DNA of 64,000 nucleotides, taken from the NCBI GenBank assembly GCA_003223645.1, contig QHVT01000004.1, positions 433,334 through 497,333 on the forward strand. Direction: 5' to 3'. The translations under genes and the position numbers were made by a program. The notes below the pieces were generated by a model. That model ran no database searches. It was not told where the DNA came from and saw only the letters and a program-made list of their open reading frames with translations. Every line of letters begins with the position of its first letter. Within the stretch, counting starts at the first letter, position 1. Of this stretch, positions 1-9,989 are shown in pieces. Source of the stretch: Acidobacteriota bacterium (GTDB lineage Bacteria; Acidobacteriota; Thermoanaerobaculia; Gp7-AA8).

Positions 1-748
1 GCCCGAGAATTCGAAGAACCTCAGCGCGGGATTCGTGTGGCAGCCGCTGTCGAACCTCGAATTCACCGCCGACTACTTCCATATCGACATTGACGACCGC
101 ATCGTCTACTCCGGCAACTTCAATCAGACTTCGTTGCAGCCGATCCTCGAGCCGTTCGGCGTCGGCGGCGTGCGCTTCTTGACGAACGCGATCGACACCG
201 AGACGAACGGCTACGACCTCGTCGCGAACTATCAGCGTCCGTTCATCGGCGGACGCGTTGATCTCTCCGCGGCGTACAGCAACAACAAAACGGAAGTGAC
301 GAACGTGCAGCCGACGCCGGGACCGCTGCAGAATTTCGGCGCGACGCTGTTCGACCGGCAGGAGCTGCGGCGATTCGAATGCGGACAGCCGCGCGACAAC
401 GTTCGCCTGATGCAGAGCTGGAACCGCTCGGGCTGGAACGTGACGCTGCGCGAGGCGCGCTACGGCGAGTACTGCAGCCTCACGCTTCTGGCGGCCGACG
501 ATCAAACGTACGCGGCGGAATGGGTCGCCGACGCGGAGCTCTCGTATCGATGGCAGCAGTACACGCTGGCGATCGGCGCCGAGAATTTGTTCGACAACTT
601 CCCCGACCGCAATTTCCTCTTCCGTCCCGGCACGACGAACGTGCTCGCGCAGCAGGCGGGTGCGGGCGGAACGAACTCCTATCCGATCAACTCCGCGTTC
701 GGCATGAACGGACGGTTCGTCTACACGCGCGTGACGTACCGATTCTAA
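1..748 (+). CDS. TonB-dependent receptor, C-terminal part (5' end outside window)
   Basis: The reading frame is open from the window edge (codons in phase with base 2) and ends at TAA 746-748, so only the last ~248 residues are present. They show alternating short hydrophobic strands with YxRP, YSNNKTE and IGAENLFDNFPDRN segments. The last of these is the conserved 'NLFD.. P' motif near the end of TonB receptor barrels, and the protein ends in the aromatic outer-membrane signature VTYRF. This is the outer-membrane beta-barrel that imports a siderophore, vitamin or glycan using TonB energy. The plug domain and substrate clues are upstream of the window. It converges on the kinase gene with an 11-bp gap. 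Confidence 0.88.
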   Translation, partial: PENSKNLSAGFVWQPLSNLEFTADYFHIDIDDRIVYSGNFNQTSLQPILEPFGVGGVRFLTNAIDTETNGYDLVANYQRPFIGGRVDLSAAYSNNKTEVTNVQPTPGPLQNFGATLFDRQELRRFECGQPRDNVRLMQSWNRSGWNVTLREARYGEYCSLTLLAADDQTYAAEWVADAELSYRWQQYTLAIGAENLFDNFPDRNFLFRPGTTNVLAQQAGAGGTNSYPINSAFGMNGRFVYTRVTYRF

Positions 749-759
749 GGACGGCGTTC

Positions 760-3700
760 TTAAGTGAACGTCCACGGCGCGTACACGTACGCGAGCCTTT
801 CCGGCTCGCGTACGCCTTCCGCACGCATCAGCGCTTCGCTTTCCTCGATGAGCGCGCGCTCGCCTGTCAGCTCGCCGAGGCGGCGCTGCACGACGGAATG
901 ATGGAAGCGCATCTCCGCTTCGCCGAAACGACGCGCAGCGGATTGCAATCGACGGATCGCTGACTGTTTGTCTCTGCGACGCACGTCGATTCCCGCGCGC
1001 AGCAGCTCCGCGAGCGCGTGGCCCCAATGCGTCCGCTCGCGCTCGATCAGGAGCGCCGTGCGCTCCGCTTCGCCGAGAAGTCGCCGGCATTCTTCGGGCG
1101 TCTCCGTTCCTTCGTCGATCGCTGCGAGCGCGGAGCGTCCGCGAAGATCGAGCATGCTGATGTTGGTGAACTGCACGTGCAGCGAGAGCGCGGCTTTCAT
1201 CGCCGGCCAGCGCTGCTCGACGCCGATCCATGCATGCGAGCCGTGATGTTCGTAGATCGCGATGTCCGCCATCGCCCACAGCTCCCACATGTAATGGACC
1301 TGCGAGCCGGCCTGCGACCAGCGGGTGAACGCGTCGTGCGAGACGTCGCGCGCCTCCCGCGTGTCGCCGGCGTTGAGGTAGACGAAGTGCGAGTGCAGTC
1401 CGCGGAACATCGTCAGCGCGTAGAGGTCGCCGCGCTCCTGCGCGTCGTTGACGAGATGCGGATAACGCGCGGCCATCTCTTTCATTTCGCCGAGGTAAAG
1501 GAGACAGTAGAAGGAGAAAAAGCGCGCGCTGTCGAGCTCCCACGTCACGCCGGTGCAGCCGTCGAGCAGGATCCGTTCGGCGGCCACCGACGCTTCGAAT
1601 CCCTCTCGCCAGCGCCCTTCGAGAAATCCGCAGATGCCTTCGATCAGCGCGAGCAGTCCGCTGGCGTACGCGGAGTTCGCGCGCTCGACGAGCTCGCGCG
1701 CATACGCGCGCAGCTTCGTGGTCTTGCGCCGCGCGCGCGAGCCGCGGACGGCGCTGTATCCCGCTTCCATGCACATCGCCCGCGCCGCGCGATGCAGCTC
1801 TCCGGCGTTGAGCGCGCCGAGCGCGTGATGCGTTTGAAAGACGGCGCCGCGCATCGTGTCGACGACTCCGAGGCCGACGGAGACGGACCAACAGGTATCG
1901 ACGCGCATCAACAGCTCGGGACGGATGCTGATCTCGTCGCGCTCGCGAAATCTTTTTCCGCGCAATGCAAGACGCGCGCGTCCGAGGAGGATCGAGAACA
2001 TCATCCCGCGCCGCGTTTTCGGCAGGCGCATGCCGACCGAGTTCAGCACGCTTTCGACGACGCGCAGCCCTTCGTCGATGTGGCCGGTGAAGAGGAGTTG
2101 CTGCGCGGCTTTGTGTCGCAGCTCCAACCGTTCGCGAAGCGAGAGTCCGGTGACGGCGAGGTACGTCGCCGCCGCTTCCGCTCCGCGTCCCGCGTTGGTC
2201 AGCGCGTCGCCAAGCTTTACCTGCAGTTGCGCGAGGCGGTTCGACTCCGGCGCGATGAGATCGAGCGCGCGTCGATACAAACGCGCGGCGCGGTCGAACG
2301 CCAGCACGCGCTCCGCTTCTCCGGCCGCGACGATCGTGTACTCGATCGCGCGCTCTTCTTCGCCGCCGGCGATGAAGTGATCGGCCAGCATTTCCGCGTC
2401 GGCTCCGCCGCCCGCTTCGAATGCGGCGGCGAGACGTCGGTGATGATCGCGGCGCACTTCGTCGTCGAGGAAGCGCACGACCGTCTCGCGGATGCGGTCG
2501 TGATAGGTCTCGATCTCGACCTCGCCTTCCGTCTCACGCGTGCGGATGAGATGTTCGGTTCGCAGCAGCGCCAGCGCCGCCTCGGCGTCGCCGACCGGTT
2601 GCGCTGTGGAGCGGCGGCCGCTTCGGGCGCCGGGATCTCGCGAGTAATCGGCGGCCGACGCGGCCGCCGCTCCACTTTCGCTGGCCGCACGTTTGAGAAT
2701 GCGCGCCGGCACGGGCTGTCCGTTCACCGACACGAGCTGCAGCAATCGCTCGGCGTCGGGTGGGAGTCGCTCCAGACGCGGTCGAATCATTTCCGCGAGC
2801 GAGACTTTCCGCTGCAGCAGCGTCTCGCCTTCGGCTTCCGCCGATCGCACCAATTCGTCGATGAAGAACGGACTGCCGCCCGCCTCGGCGGCGATGCTCG
2901 CGGCGACCGCGCTGAAGCGCGGCGCGCGATCCTTCAGCAGCGCGGACGCGAGCTCCTGCGACTCTTCGACGGAGAGCTGATCGACTGTCAACTCACGGAC
3001 GTTCATCTGCCGCAGCGTCTCTTCCGCGCGGAACGCGCGCAGGAACGGACTGCTGTTCACTTCGTCGCTGCGATACGACGCGATGAACAGAATCGACGGC
3101 GCGTCGCGTCCGCGCACGATGTATGCGAGCAGGTCCGCGCTGTCGACGTCGCCCCACTGCAGGTCGTCGACAAACAGGACGGCCGGCTCCTTGTCGCCGA
3201 GGCGTGCGAAGAGATCGCGAAGGGCAGCGAAGGCGCGGCGGCGCAGCTCCTGCGAGTCGGGAACGGCGGCCGCGCGACGTCGCGAAGGCACGAGATCTTC
3301 GAGCTGCCGCAGCACCGGAAACAACTGCGCCAGCGAGAAAATATCGCGCGGCAACAGCGCCTCGGCCTCACCGCGCGGAAGGCGCAGCAAGTGGCGCGCG
3401 AGCGCGTCGATCAGGCTGTCGAGTCCCTTGTACGGCACCGACTCGCGCTCGAAGCAGCGGCCAGTGAGGATCGCCGCGCGCGGATGCTCCTGCCGCACGT
3501 CGTCGAGAAAGCGCCGAGCAAGCGACGTCTTGCCGATGCCGGAGAGGCCGTGCAGGCAGACCGTCACGCCGTTGCCGGCGAGCGTTTCGTCGAATGCCGC
3601 GCGCAACTCGCTCAGCTGCGCGTCGCGGCCGATGAAGAGCGTGCCGGGCGCAGTCGAGCGCACGGACTTTGTCTTTGCGACGCGGAACCACGACGTCGCG

Positions 3701-4560
3701 AGCCGCTGCAGGATTTCTTCGGCGCGCGGACGCTGCGACGGATCGCCTTGCAGCAGATCGCGGCAGAGCGCGTCGAGATGCCGCGGCACTCCGGACGCGA
3801 AACGGCTCGGCAACGGCGGATCGTCGGTCTGCTTCGCGGCGAGCAGCTCGAGGAAATTGCCGCCGTACGGAAGATCGCCGGTCAGACATTGAAAGAGCAT
3901 CACGCCGGCGCTGTACCAGTCGCTGGCCGGCGTGAGCGGAAGTCCCGCGGCCTGTTCCGGCGACATGTACGCCGGCGTGCCGACGACCTGCAGGCTCTGC
4001 GTCGTGTCGGTGGCGATCTCCATCAACAGGCCGAAGTCGAGCAGCACGACGCGGCCCGTCGCGGAGACGAGCACATTCGATGGTTTGAGATCGCGATGAA
4101 TGTTTCCCGCGCGATGCAGTGCGGCAACGCCTTCGACGAGCTGCGGGAGCGCGGCTTCGAGTCGCTCGATGTGCGCGGGCGAAGGCGGCGGCCCGTGAAG
4201 CTGGCGCGCGACTGCCGGCAGAAGCAGCGGATCATCGAGTCGCGCGGTCACGTCGTCGAGGAACCTGCCTCCCAGAACGTGCTCGATGAACTGCTTGCCG
4301 CTGACGAGCTCCATCGTGAAGAACCATTCGTCGGAGTCGGAGACGAGCTCGTAGAGCTGCACGAGATTCGGATGGGTGATGTCGGTGAGCGAGCGGAATT
4401 CGCGTTTGAAGCGATAGAGCGAGTCCGGCGTGAAGTGTCGCAGCGTCTTCAGCGCGACGACGGAATCGCTGCGAACGTCGCGCGCCTCGTAGACGACACC
4501 GAACCCCCCTTCGCCGAGCCGGCGCTGAATGACGAAGCGTTCGGTTCCGCGGAATTCCAT
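760..4560 (-). CDS. PknK-like Ser/Thr protein kinase with AAA ATPase and TPR-like C-terminus
   Basis: A 1266-residue cytoplasmic protein. Residues 1-290 are a Hanks-type kinase: GEGGFG loop 16-21, ATP Lys38, HRDLKPSN 155-162 (catalytic D157), DFG 175-177 and a TPAYMSPE activation segment near 195-202. Residues 308-500 carry an AAA/NACHT-like module with Walker A GLSGIGKT (338-345) and a Walker B FVDDLQW. The remainder is helical TPR-like. The layout matches the PknK/MalT-type kinase-ATPase family, which links phosphorylation to signalling; the target here is unknown. A REP-like palindrome (2606-2675) is read in frame as residues ~629-652, an Ala/Arg/Ser-rich insert. It is divergent from the gene at 4592 with a 31-bp gap. 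A TATACT hexamer (minus strand, 4583-4578) lies 17 bases before the ATG. Confidence 0.9.
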   Translation of the reverse strand: MEFRGTERFVIQRRLGEGGFGVVYEARDVRSDSVVALKTLRHFTPDSLYRFKREFRSLTDITHPNLVQLYELVSDSDEWFFTMELVSGKQFIEHVLGGRFLDDVTARLDDPLLLPAVARQLHGPPPSPAHIERLEAALPQLVEGVAALHRAGNIHRDLKPSNVLVSATGRVVLLDFGLLMEIATDTTQSLQVVGTPAYMSPEQAAGLPLTPASDWYSAGVMLFQCLTGDLPYGGNFLELLAAKQTDDPPLPSRFASGVPRHLDALCRDLLQGDPSQRPRAEEILQRLATSWFRVAKTKSVRSTAPGTLFIGRDAQLSELRAAFDETLAGNGVTVCLHGLSGIGKTSLARRFLDDVRQEHPRAAILTGRCFERESVPYKGLDSLIDALARHLLRLPRGEAEALLPRDIFSLAQLFPVLRQLEDLVPSRRRAAAVPDSQELRRRAFAALRDLFARLGDKEPAVLFVDDLQWGDVDSADLLAYIVRGRDAPSILFIASYRSDEVNSSPFLRAFRAEETLRQMNVRELTVDQLSVEESQELASALLKDRAPRFSAVAASIAAEAGGSPFFIDELVRSAEAEGETLLQRKVSLAEMIRPRLERLPPDAERLLQLVSVNGQPVPARILKRAASESGAAAASAADYSRDPGARSGRRSTAQPVGDAEAALALLRTEHLIRTRETEGEVEIETYHDRIRETVVRFLDDEVRRDHHRRLAAAFEAGGGADAEMLADHFIAGGEEERAIEYTIVAAGEAERVLAFDRAARLYRRALDLIAPESNRLAQLQVKLGDALTNAGRGAEAAATYLAVTGLSLRERLELRHKAAQQLLFTGHIDEGLRVVESVLNSVGMRLPKTRRGMMFSILLGRARLALRGKRFRERDEISIRPELLMRVDTCWSVSVGLGVVDTMRGAVFQTHHALGALNAGELHRAARAMCMEAGYSAVRGSRARRKTTKLRAYARELVERANSAYASGLLALIEGICGFLEGRWREGFEASVAAERILLDGCTGVTWELDSARFFSFYCLLYLGEMKEMAARYPHLVNDAQERGDLYALTMFRGLHSHFVYLNAGDTREARDVSHDAFTRWSQAGSQVHYMWELWAMADIAIYEHHGSHAWIGVEQRWPAMKAALSLHVQFTNISMLDLRGRSALAAIDEGTETPEECRRLLGEAERTALLIERERTHWGHALAELLRAGIDVRRRDKQSAIRRLQSAARRFGEAEMRFHHSVVQRRLGELTGERALIEESEALMRAEGVREPERLAYVYAPWTFT
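2606..2675. repeat. REPIN-like inverted repeat, GTGGAGCGG family, inside the kinase gene
   Basis: The 70-bp element begins GTGGAGCGGCGGCCGC and ends with the reverse complement GCGGCCGCCGCTCCAC. It is read through in the kinase frame. Related copies are at 38224-38294, 50697-50791, 55887-55957 and 59702-59759. Confidence 0.8.
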
Positions 4561-4591
4561 AGCGAGGGGATGCCGGTAGTATAGGCCCCAC

Positions 4592-6277
4592 GTGAAGTTG
4601 AATCGGTGGGACGCGTTCGCGCTGCCGGCGCTGGCGCTGCTGGTGACGATCGTCCTCGCCGCGTCGTGGGCGCGCTGGCTCGATCCGATTCTCGACTCCG
4701 GCCGCGATCTCTACATCCCGGAAAAACTCGTCACCGGGAAAGTGCTGTACCGCGACTTTCAGTATTACTACCCGCCGGTCGCGCCTTATCTGCTGGCGCT
4801 CGGAACGCTGATCGCCGGCTCCGATCTCGCCGGCTACACGTTCCTCGGCATCGCGATCGGCATCACGGCGATGCTCGCTCTGTATTTGCTCGTGCGCGAG
4901 CTCGCGGGAACGCTGGCCGCGACAATTGCGAGTGCGATGTTCGTGACGCTCAGCCTCACCGCGGCGACGAACTGGGGCTCGAACTTCATCTTCCCGTACG
5001 CGCACGCGGCGACCGTCGGGATGATGTTTCTCGTTTTGTACCTCGCGTTCATGGCGCGATTTCTCTTCCGGACCCAGGCGACGAGAGACTGGTCGATCGC
5101 CATTGCCTGCGGCATTCTCGCGGCGGGATCGAAGCTGGAGCTGGCAACGCTGTTCGCCGTGTCGCTGGTGTATGTCATCGCCATCCACCGTCCGCTGCGG
5201 AAGTTGGTGCTCGCGAGCGTCGCCGCGATCGTAGGATCGCTGGCGCTCGCGTGGATCGCGTTCAGCGGCGGCGGCCCCGGCCATCACTGGCTGTGGGACA
5301 ACATCTTTTTGCTGACACGGCAGCAGCGATCGATCGGCTTCTACGCCAACGTGCAGGGAACGAATCACATCGGCCCGAACGCGTTGCGCAGTCTCCTCGG
5401 CGCAGCAATCGTGATCGCCTTCGTGCTCTTGCTACGTGTGGCGACCGCTGCCCTCAGCGGTCGCGGTGCCGCTGAGGGCAGCGGCACCCACAAAGTCATC
5501 CTGACGCTCGTCGTCATCGCACTCGCCGTACTCTCGTTTTACGGAGGCGACGATAAATTCTTCCGCGCGTGGGCGCTTCTGCAGCTCGCGCTCATCCCGC
5601 TGGCGCTACGTAAACTGCGAACGCCCCTTCCATTTCTCCTCATCGCATCGCTGCTGATGTCGCTGCGCATCTTTCTCAACCTCACGCCCGATTGGTACGG
5701 CTTCTCGCTCATCGTTCCGCTGTACGCGCTCATCGCGTATGTGCTGTTCGAGCTGCTTCCCGCCAACGGCGTGTATTCGAAACGCGTCGCGCTCGCGTGG
5801 CTGCCGCTCCTCGCGATCCTCATCGTTCGCACGCAGATCCATCAGCGTTCCATCTGGTCGCACTGCGTGTATCCGGTCACGACGAGTCGCGGGACCTATT
5901 TCGATTGGTCCAAAGACCGAGCGGACATCGTGCAGGACTTCGTGCGCGGCGCGGGCGGAGCGCACAGCCTCGTCGTGATCCCGGAGTCGCCGACGCTGAA
6001 CTACTTCGCGCGCGTCGACAATCCGCTGTCGTATCAGATGTTCACGCCGTTCATCAGCGACATGGACTGGCTGGAACGCGACATGATCGCCGAGTTCGAC
6101 GCCCGCAAGCCGGACTACCTCGCGTTCGTGAGCCGCCCTGTCAACGAGTTCGGCTACCGCGGCTTCGGCATCGACTACAACCGCGCGCTGGCCGCGTACA
6201 TCCGCTCGCACTACGGCGTCGCGCGCGTGTGGCAGCGGCCGCGGTTCTCGCTCGTATTGATGAAGCGCCGCGTGTAG
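4592..6277 (+). CDS. Polytopic membrane protein, probable ArnT/GT39-like glycosyltransferase
   Basis: A 561-residue integral membrane protein starting at GTG 4592. About 11-12 hydrophobic segments begin with an N-terminal helix (residues ~8-25). A loop follows with DSGRDLYIPEKL and YRDFQYYYPP, which resembles the first periplasmic acidic loop of GT-C glycosyltransferases of the ArnT/PMT/GT39 clan. The soluble C-terminus (~residue 430 on) is periplasmic by inference. Such enzymes transfer sugars from a polyprenyl-phosphate donor; donor and acceptor cannot be read here. An 18-codon palindrome (5438-5491) interrupts a hydrophobic stretch in frame. The TAG stop lies inside a second repeat (6272-6332). 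Confidence 0.7.
   Translation: MKLNRWDAFALPALALLVTIVLAASWARWLDPILDSGRDLYIPEKLVTGKVLYRDFQYYYPPVAPYLLALGTLIAGSDLAGYTFLGIAIGITAMLALYLLVRELAGTLAATIASAMFVTLSLTAATNWGSNFIFPYAHAATVGMMFLVLYLAFMARFLFRTQATRDWSIAIACGILAAGSKLELATLFAVSLVYVIAIHRPLRKLVLASVAAIVGSLALAWIAFSGGGPGHHWLWDNIFLLTRQQRSIGFYANVQGTNHIGPNALRSLLGAAIVIAFVLLLRVATAALSGRGAAEGSGTHKVILTLVVIALAVLSFYGGDDKFFRAWALLQLALIPLALRKLRTPLPFLLIASLLMSLRIFLNLTPDWYGFSLIVPLYALIAYVLFELLPANGVYSKRVALAWLPLLAILIVRTQIHQRSIWSHCVYPVTTSRGTYFDWSKDRADIVQDFVRGAGGAHSLVVIPESPTLNYFARVDNPLSYQMFTPFISDMDWLERDMIAEFDARKPDYLAFVSRPVNEFGYRGFGIDYNRALAAYIRSHYGVARVWQRPRFSLVLMKRRV
5438..5491. repeat. In-frame palindromic element inside the GT39-like gene
   Basis: The 54-bp segment runs from GTGGCGACCGCTGCCCTCAG to GCGGCACCCAC. 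It has an inner hairpin (ACCGCTG...CAGCGGT) and a long-range inverted match (GCTGCCCTCAGCGG with CCGCTGAGGGCAGC). It is exactly 18 codons and encodes an Ala/Gly/Arg/Ser-rich stretch between two hydrophobic segments. Confidence 0.65.
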
Positions 6278-6332
6278 GGCAGGTTTTCTAACCTGCCCCC
6301 CCGGGAGGCAGGCTGGAAAGCCTGCCCCACAC
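6272..6332. repeat. REPIN-like double hairpin, GTGTAGGGCAGG family, copy 1
   Basis: Two adjacent hairpins, GGCAGGttttctaaCCTGCC and CAGGCTggaAAGCCTG, are separated by a CCCGGGAGG-like spacer and bounded by GTGTAGG and CCCACAC. The TAG at 6275-6277 is the stop codon of the upstream gene. No downstream T-run is present, so a terminator role is unproven. Confidence 0.85.
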
Positions 6333-6380
6333 GACATCTTCAAGTTCGCGCAAAGCATTCCGCTGTCGATGGACGACTCG

Positions 6381-6440
6381 GTGTAGGGCAGGTTTTCTAA
6401 CCTGCCCCCCGGAGCGCAGGCTGGAAAGCCTGCGCCACAC
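6381..6440. repeat. REPIN-like double hairpin, GTGTAGGGCAGG family, copy 2
   Basis: A near-identical direct second copy of the 6272-6332 element, 48 bp downstream and immediately upstream of the 6461 gene. Spacer bases differ (CCCGGAGCG) while both stems are kept. Confidence 0.85.
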
Positions 6441-6460
6441 CGGAACTACAATCACCGCGC

Positions 6461-7621
<1,161 letters not shown>

Positions 7622-7647
7622 GGCAATCCGTCGAGAGGGAGGCCCGC

Positions 7648-9405
7648 ATGCATCGCCTGTTCACCGGGATAGCCCTGGCTCTGCTCACTCCGATCGTCGC
7701 CAGCGCGCAGCATTTTCATCATCACTACGAAGCATCGCCGGACGACAACCGCCGTCCGTCCCCTTGCGCCGATCGCTACGCCGAGCCGGTGCTCGACGCG
7801 AGCATCCGCAGAGTGCCGTGGAAAGTGTCGACGTCGAACAAAGACGCGCAGGCGTTCTTCGAGCAGGGGATCACGCTGCTCTACGGCTTCAACTACGAAG
7901 GCGCGATGCAGAACTTCCGCGCCGCGAGGCGACGCGATCCCGAACTGGCGATGGCGTCGTGGGGGATCGCGCTCGGCGCCGGTCCGAACCTCAACATCAC
8001 GATGGACGGACCGTGCGGCGACGAGGCGATGAACGCCAGTGAAGCCGCACGCGGGCTCGCCGAACAGCAGCACAAGAGCGGAAAGATCACGGAGCTCGAA
8101 TACCGGATAATCCTGGCGCTGCCGCCGCGCTACGCCGGCAGGACGATCCACGCAGTCGACTATGCCGTGGCGATGCGCAAGGTCTGGGATCGATTTCCGT
8201 CCGACGCGAACATCGCCGCGCTCTATGCCGAGAGCCTCATGGATCTGCGGCCGTGGGCGCTGTTCAACGTCGCCAAACAGCCGGCCATCGACACGAACCA
8301 TGTCCTTCACGTGTTGAGCAGCGCGCTCGTGAAAAATCCGAAAGCAGTCGGCGCGAACCACTATTGGATCCACGCAGTCGAAGCGGGACCGAATCCCGGC
8401 AGCGCGAAGGCGAGCGCCGATTTTCTCAGCCACGACGTGCCGGGCTCCGGCCATCTGCTGCACATGCCGTCGCACACGTATCAACTGATCGGCGACTACG
8501 GCAGCGCCTTCGACATCAACAAGAAAGCCGTCGACGTCGACATCGCGCAATACGGCAAAGCCTGCGCGGGAACGTTCGAGCAGTACTCGAAGAATCCGCA
8601 TTGCCTGCAGTGGTACTTCGGACACTACGCCGCGCACAATCACTACTTCCGCGCCGTCGCGGGCGCGTTTCTCGGACGGCGCGTCGACTCGCTGCAGAGC
8701 GCGCGCGACACCGAAACGCACGTCCAGCATTTCGTCGCCAACGAGCCGGGGCTGCAGCGCTACATGACCGCGCCGCTCATGCTCATGGTCGCGCAACATG
8801 CATGGGACGCCGTGCTCAAAGAGCCGGAGCCGCCGGAGTCGTGCTACAGCGAGCCGTTCACACCGACCGGTTGCCGCATCCTCCGCTCGATCTGGTACTG
8901 GGCGCGCGGCATGGCACACGCCGCGAAAGGAAGTCCGGACATCGCGAGAGACGACTACCGCGAGTCAACCGACGAGCAGGCGAAAATCCTCCCGCCCGGC
9001 CCGACCGGCTGGGGCAACAACAACGCCTCCTCGGTGCTCACGATCGCGAACGAACAGCTACTCGCGCGCGTGGCCTGGGCCGAAAACAGACGCGACGCGG
9101 CGATCGAACATTTGAAGCTCGCCGTCACCGCCGAAGACGCGCTCGTCTACGACGAACCGCCGCAATGGGTCCATCCGTCGCGCCAATCCCTCGGCGGCGC
9201 CTATCTCGCGATGAAGCGCTACGACGACGCGCGGAGCGTCTTCAAGAAAGACCTCGAGATCCACACGGCCAACGGCCGCTCGCTCTACGGCCTCTATCGC
9301 GCGCTGTTGCACATCGACCCGCCGGAAGCCGAGAAGAAGAAAGCGGACTACGAGAAAGCGTGGACGCGCGCCGACTACAAGATGACCGACGCGGAGCTTT
9401 GGTAA
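7648..9405 (+). CDS. Secreted TPR-repeat protein of unknown function
   Basis: The 585-residue protein starts at ATG 7648, preceded by GAGAGGGAGG, and begins with a signal peptide (MHRLFTGIALALLTPIVASA). After a His-rich segment (QHFHHHYE) come helical tetratricopeptide-like repeats, for example the FNYEGAMQNFRAARRRDPEL segment and the C-terminal SLGGAYLAMKRYDDARSVFKKDLEI. Conserved HWIHAVEAGPNP- and HMPSHTYQLIGDY-like blocks lie mid-protein. It resembles uncharacterised TPR proteins common in Acidobacteriota and Bacteroidota. Function is unknown; a periplasmic scaffold is an inference. An upstream TTG at 7618 would add 10 residues before the signal peptide and is less likely. Confidence 0.8.
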   Translation: MHRLFTGIALALLTPIVASAQHFHHHYEASPDDNRRPSPCADRYAEPVLDASIRRVPWKVSTSNKDAQAFFEQGITLLYGFNYEGAMQNFRAARRRDPELAMASWGIALGAGPNLNITMDGPCGDEAMNASEAARGLAEQQHKSGKITELEYRIILALPPRYAGRTIHAVDYAVAMRKVWDRFPSDANIAALYAESLMDLRPWALFNVAKQPAIDTNHVLHVLSSALVKNPKAVGANHYWIHAVEAGPNPGSAKASADFLSHDVPGSGHLLHMPSHTYQLIGDYGSAFDINKKAVDVDIAQYGKACAGTFEQYSKNPHCLQWYFGHYAAHNHYFRAVAGAFLGRRVDSLQSARDTETHVQHFVANEPGLQRYMTAPLMLMVAQHAWDAVLKEPEPPESCYSEPFTPTGCRILRSIWYWARGMAHAAKGSPDIARDDYRESTDEQAKILPPGPTGWGNNNASSVLTIANEQLLARVAWAENRRDAAIEHLKLAVTAEDALVYDEPPQWVHPSRQSLGGAYLAMKRYDDARSVFKKDLEIHTANGRSLYGLYRALLHIDPPEAEKKKADYEKAWTRADYKMTDAELW

Positions 9406-9435
9406 GCGCCGGCTTCTGTTTGCCGCACGCTGATG

Positions 9436-9744
9436 TTAACCGCCCGGTTCGAGCAGTAGCCGATCAGCCCAATAGCCTGGACGTTTGTTCTGCTGTGCAA
9501 CAGCAACGATGAATAATTCCTGCGGCTCTACAACATACATGAGGCTGTAAGGGAACCGCACGAGTACCTTGGCTCTGACACCATATTCGATGACTGGTGC
9601 TATTTCCGGATACTGCTCGATGTATTTCGCTGCCGCCTTGATTTCAGCGAGGAACCGATCCCCCAGGCCCGACGCCTTCCCGTCGTAATACGCCACGGCT
9701 TCCGTGAGTTCAGCGTCTGCCGCCTCATGAAAGCGTGACTTCAT
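9436..9744 (-). CDS. RelE/ParE-family toxin
   Basis: A 102-residue protein with the compact RelE/ParE fold pattern: N-terminal helix FHEAADAELTEAVAYYD, second helix GLGDRFLAEIKAAAKYIEQYPE, and strands VRAKVLVRFPYSLMYVV and ELFIVAVAQQNKRPGYW. The terminal 'VAxxxRxPxYW' block is typical of this superfamily. Members inhibit gyrase (ParE) or cut ribosome-bound mRNA (RelE); sequence alone does not decide which. It overlaps the antitoxin gene by 4 bp (ATGA, 9741-9744), so the pair is translationally coupled. Confidence 0.88.
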   Translation of the reverse strand: MKSRFHEAADAELTEAVAYYDGKASGLGDRFLAEIKAAAKYIEQYPEIAPVIEYGVRAKVLVRFPYSLMYVVEPQELFIVAVAQQNKRPGYWADRLLLEPGG

Positions 9745-9974
9745 CCACGCGACCGTGCGTCCAATCTAGCGAATACCTGTTCCGATGGAGTAGAAGTGGC
9801 AGTGCCAGCTTTTAACTGTTGATATCGTCGTGCCGCTTCCTCCACCCACAATTGCTCATACTCGTCGGGATTCAAGTCATCGAGGCTATCGAGCAGGCGC
9901 TTCGCTAGCGCAGCCCGCGATTCGATACTCATCTGCAGCGCTTCCGAGGCTATCTCTTCAAGCTTCCGTTCCAT
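9741..9974 (-). CDS. Addiction-module antitoxin, TIGR02574-type
   Basis: A 77-residue acidic helical protein ([19 protein letters not shown]-type N-terminus, then [14 protein letters not shown]). This matches the short antitoxins paired with ParE/RelE toxins that contain an 'R..LA..LL.SL' helix. It binds and neutralises the toxin at 9436-9744. A TAGAAT hexamer (minus strand, 9986-9981) ends six bases before the ATG, which would suit a leaderless transcript; no convincing -35 box is seen. An RsbQ-like remnant lies directly upstream. Confidence 0.85.
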   Translation of the reverse strand: MERKLEEIASEALQMSIESRAALAKRLLDSLDDLNPDEYEQLWVEEAARRYQQLKAGTATSTPSEQVFARLDARSRG

Positions 9975-9989
9975 GACTGAATTCTATCG

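Noticed and set aside
1018-4584. 1188-codon plus-strand open frame opposite the kinase gene
   Set aside because: It is the antisense shadow of a high-GC gene; Arg/Glu/Ala-rich translation without any domain, while the minus-strand frame has full kinase and ATPase motifs.
4232-5368. 378-codon minus-strand frame spanning two genes
   Set aside because: It crosses the divergent start region and is Arg/Glu-rich with no domain, opposite the membrane-protein gene.
6272-6332. Rho-independent terminator
   Set aside because: Strong hairpins, but no T-run follows; the sequence recurs as a dispersed repeat.
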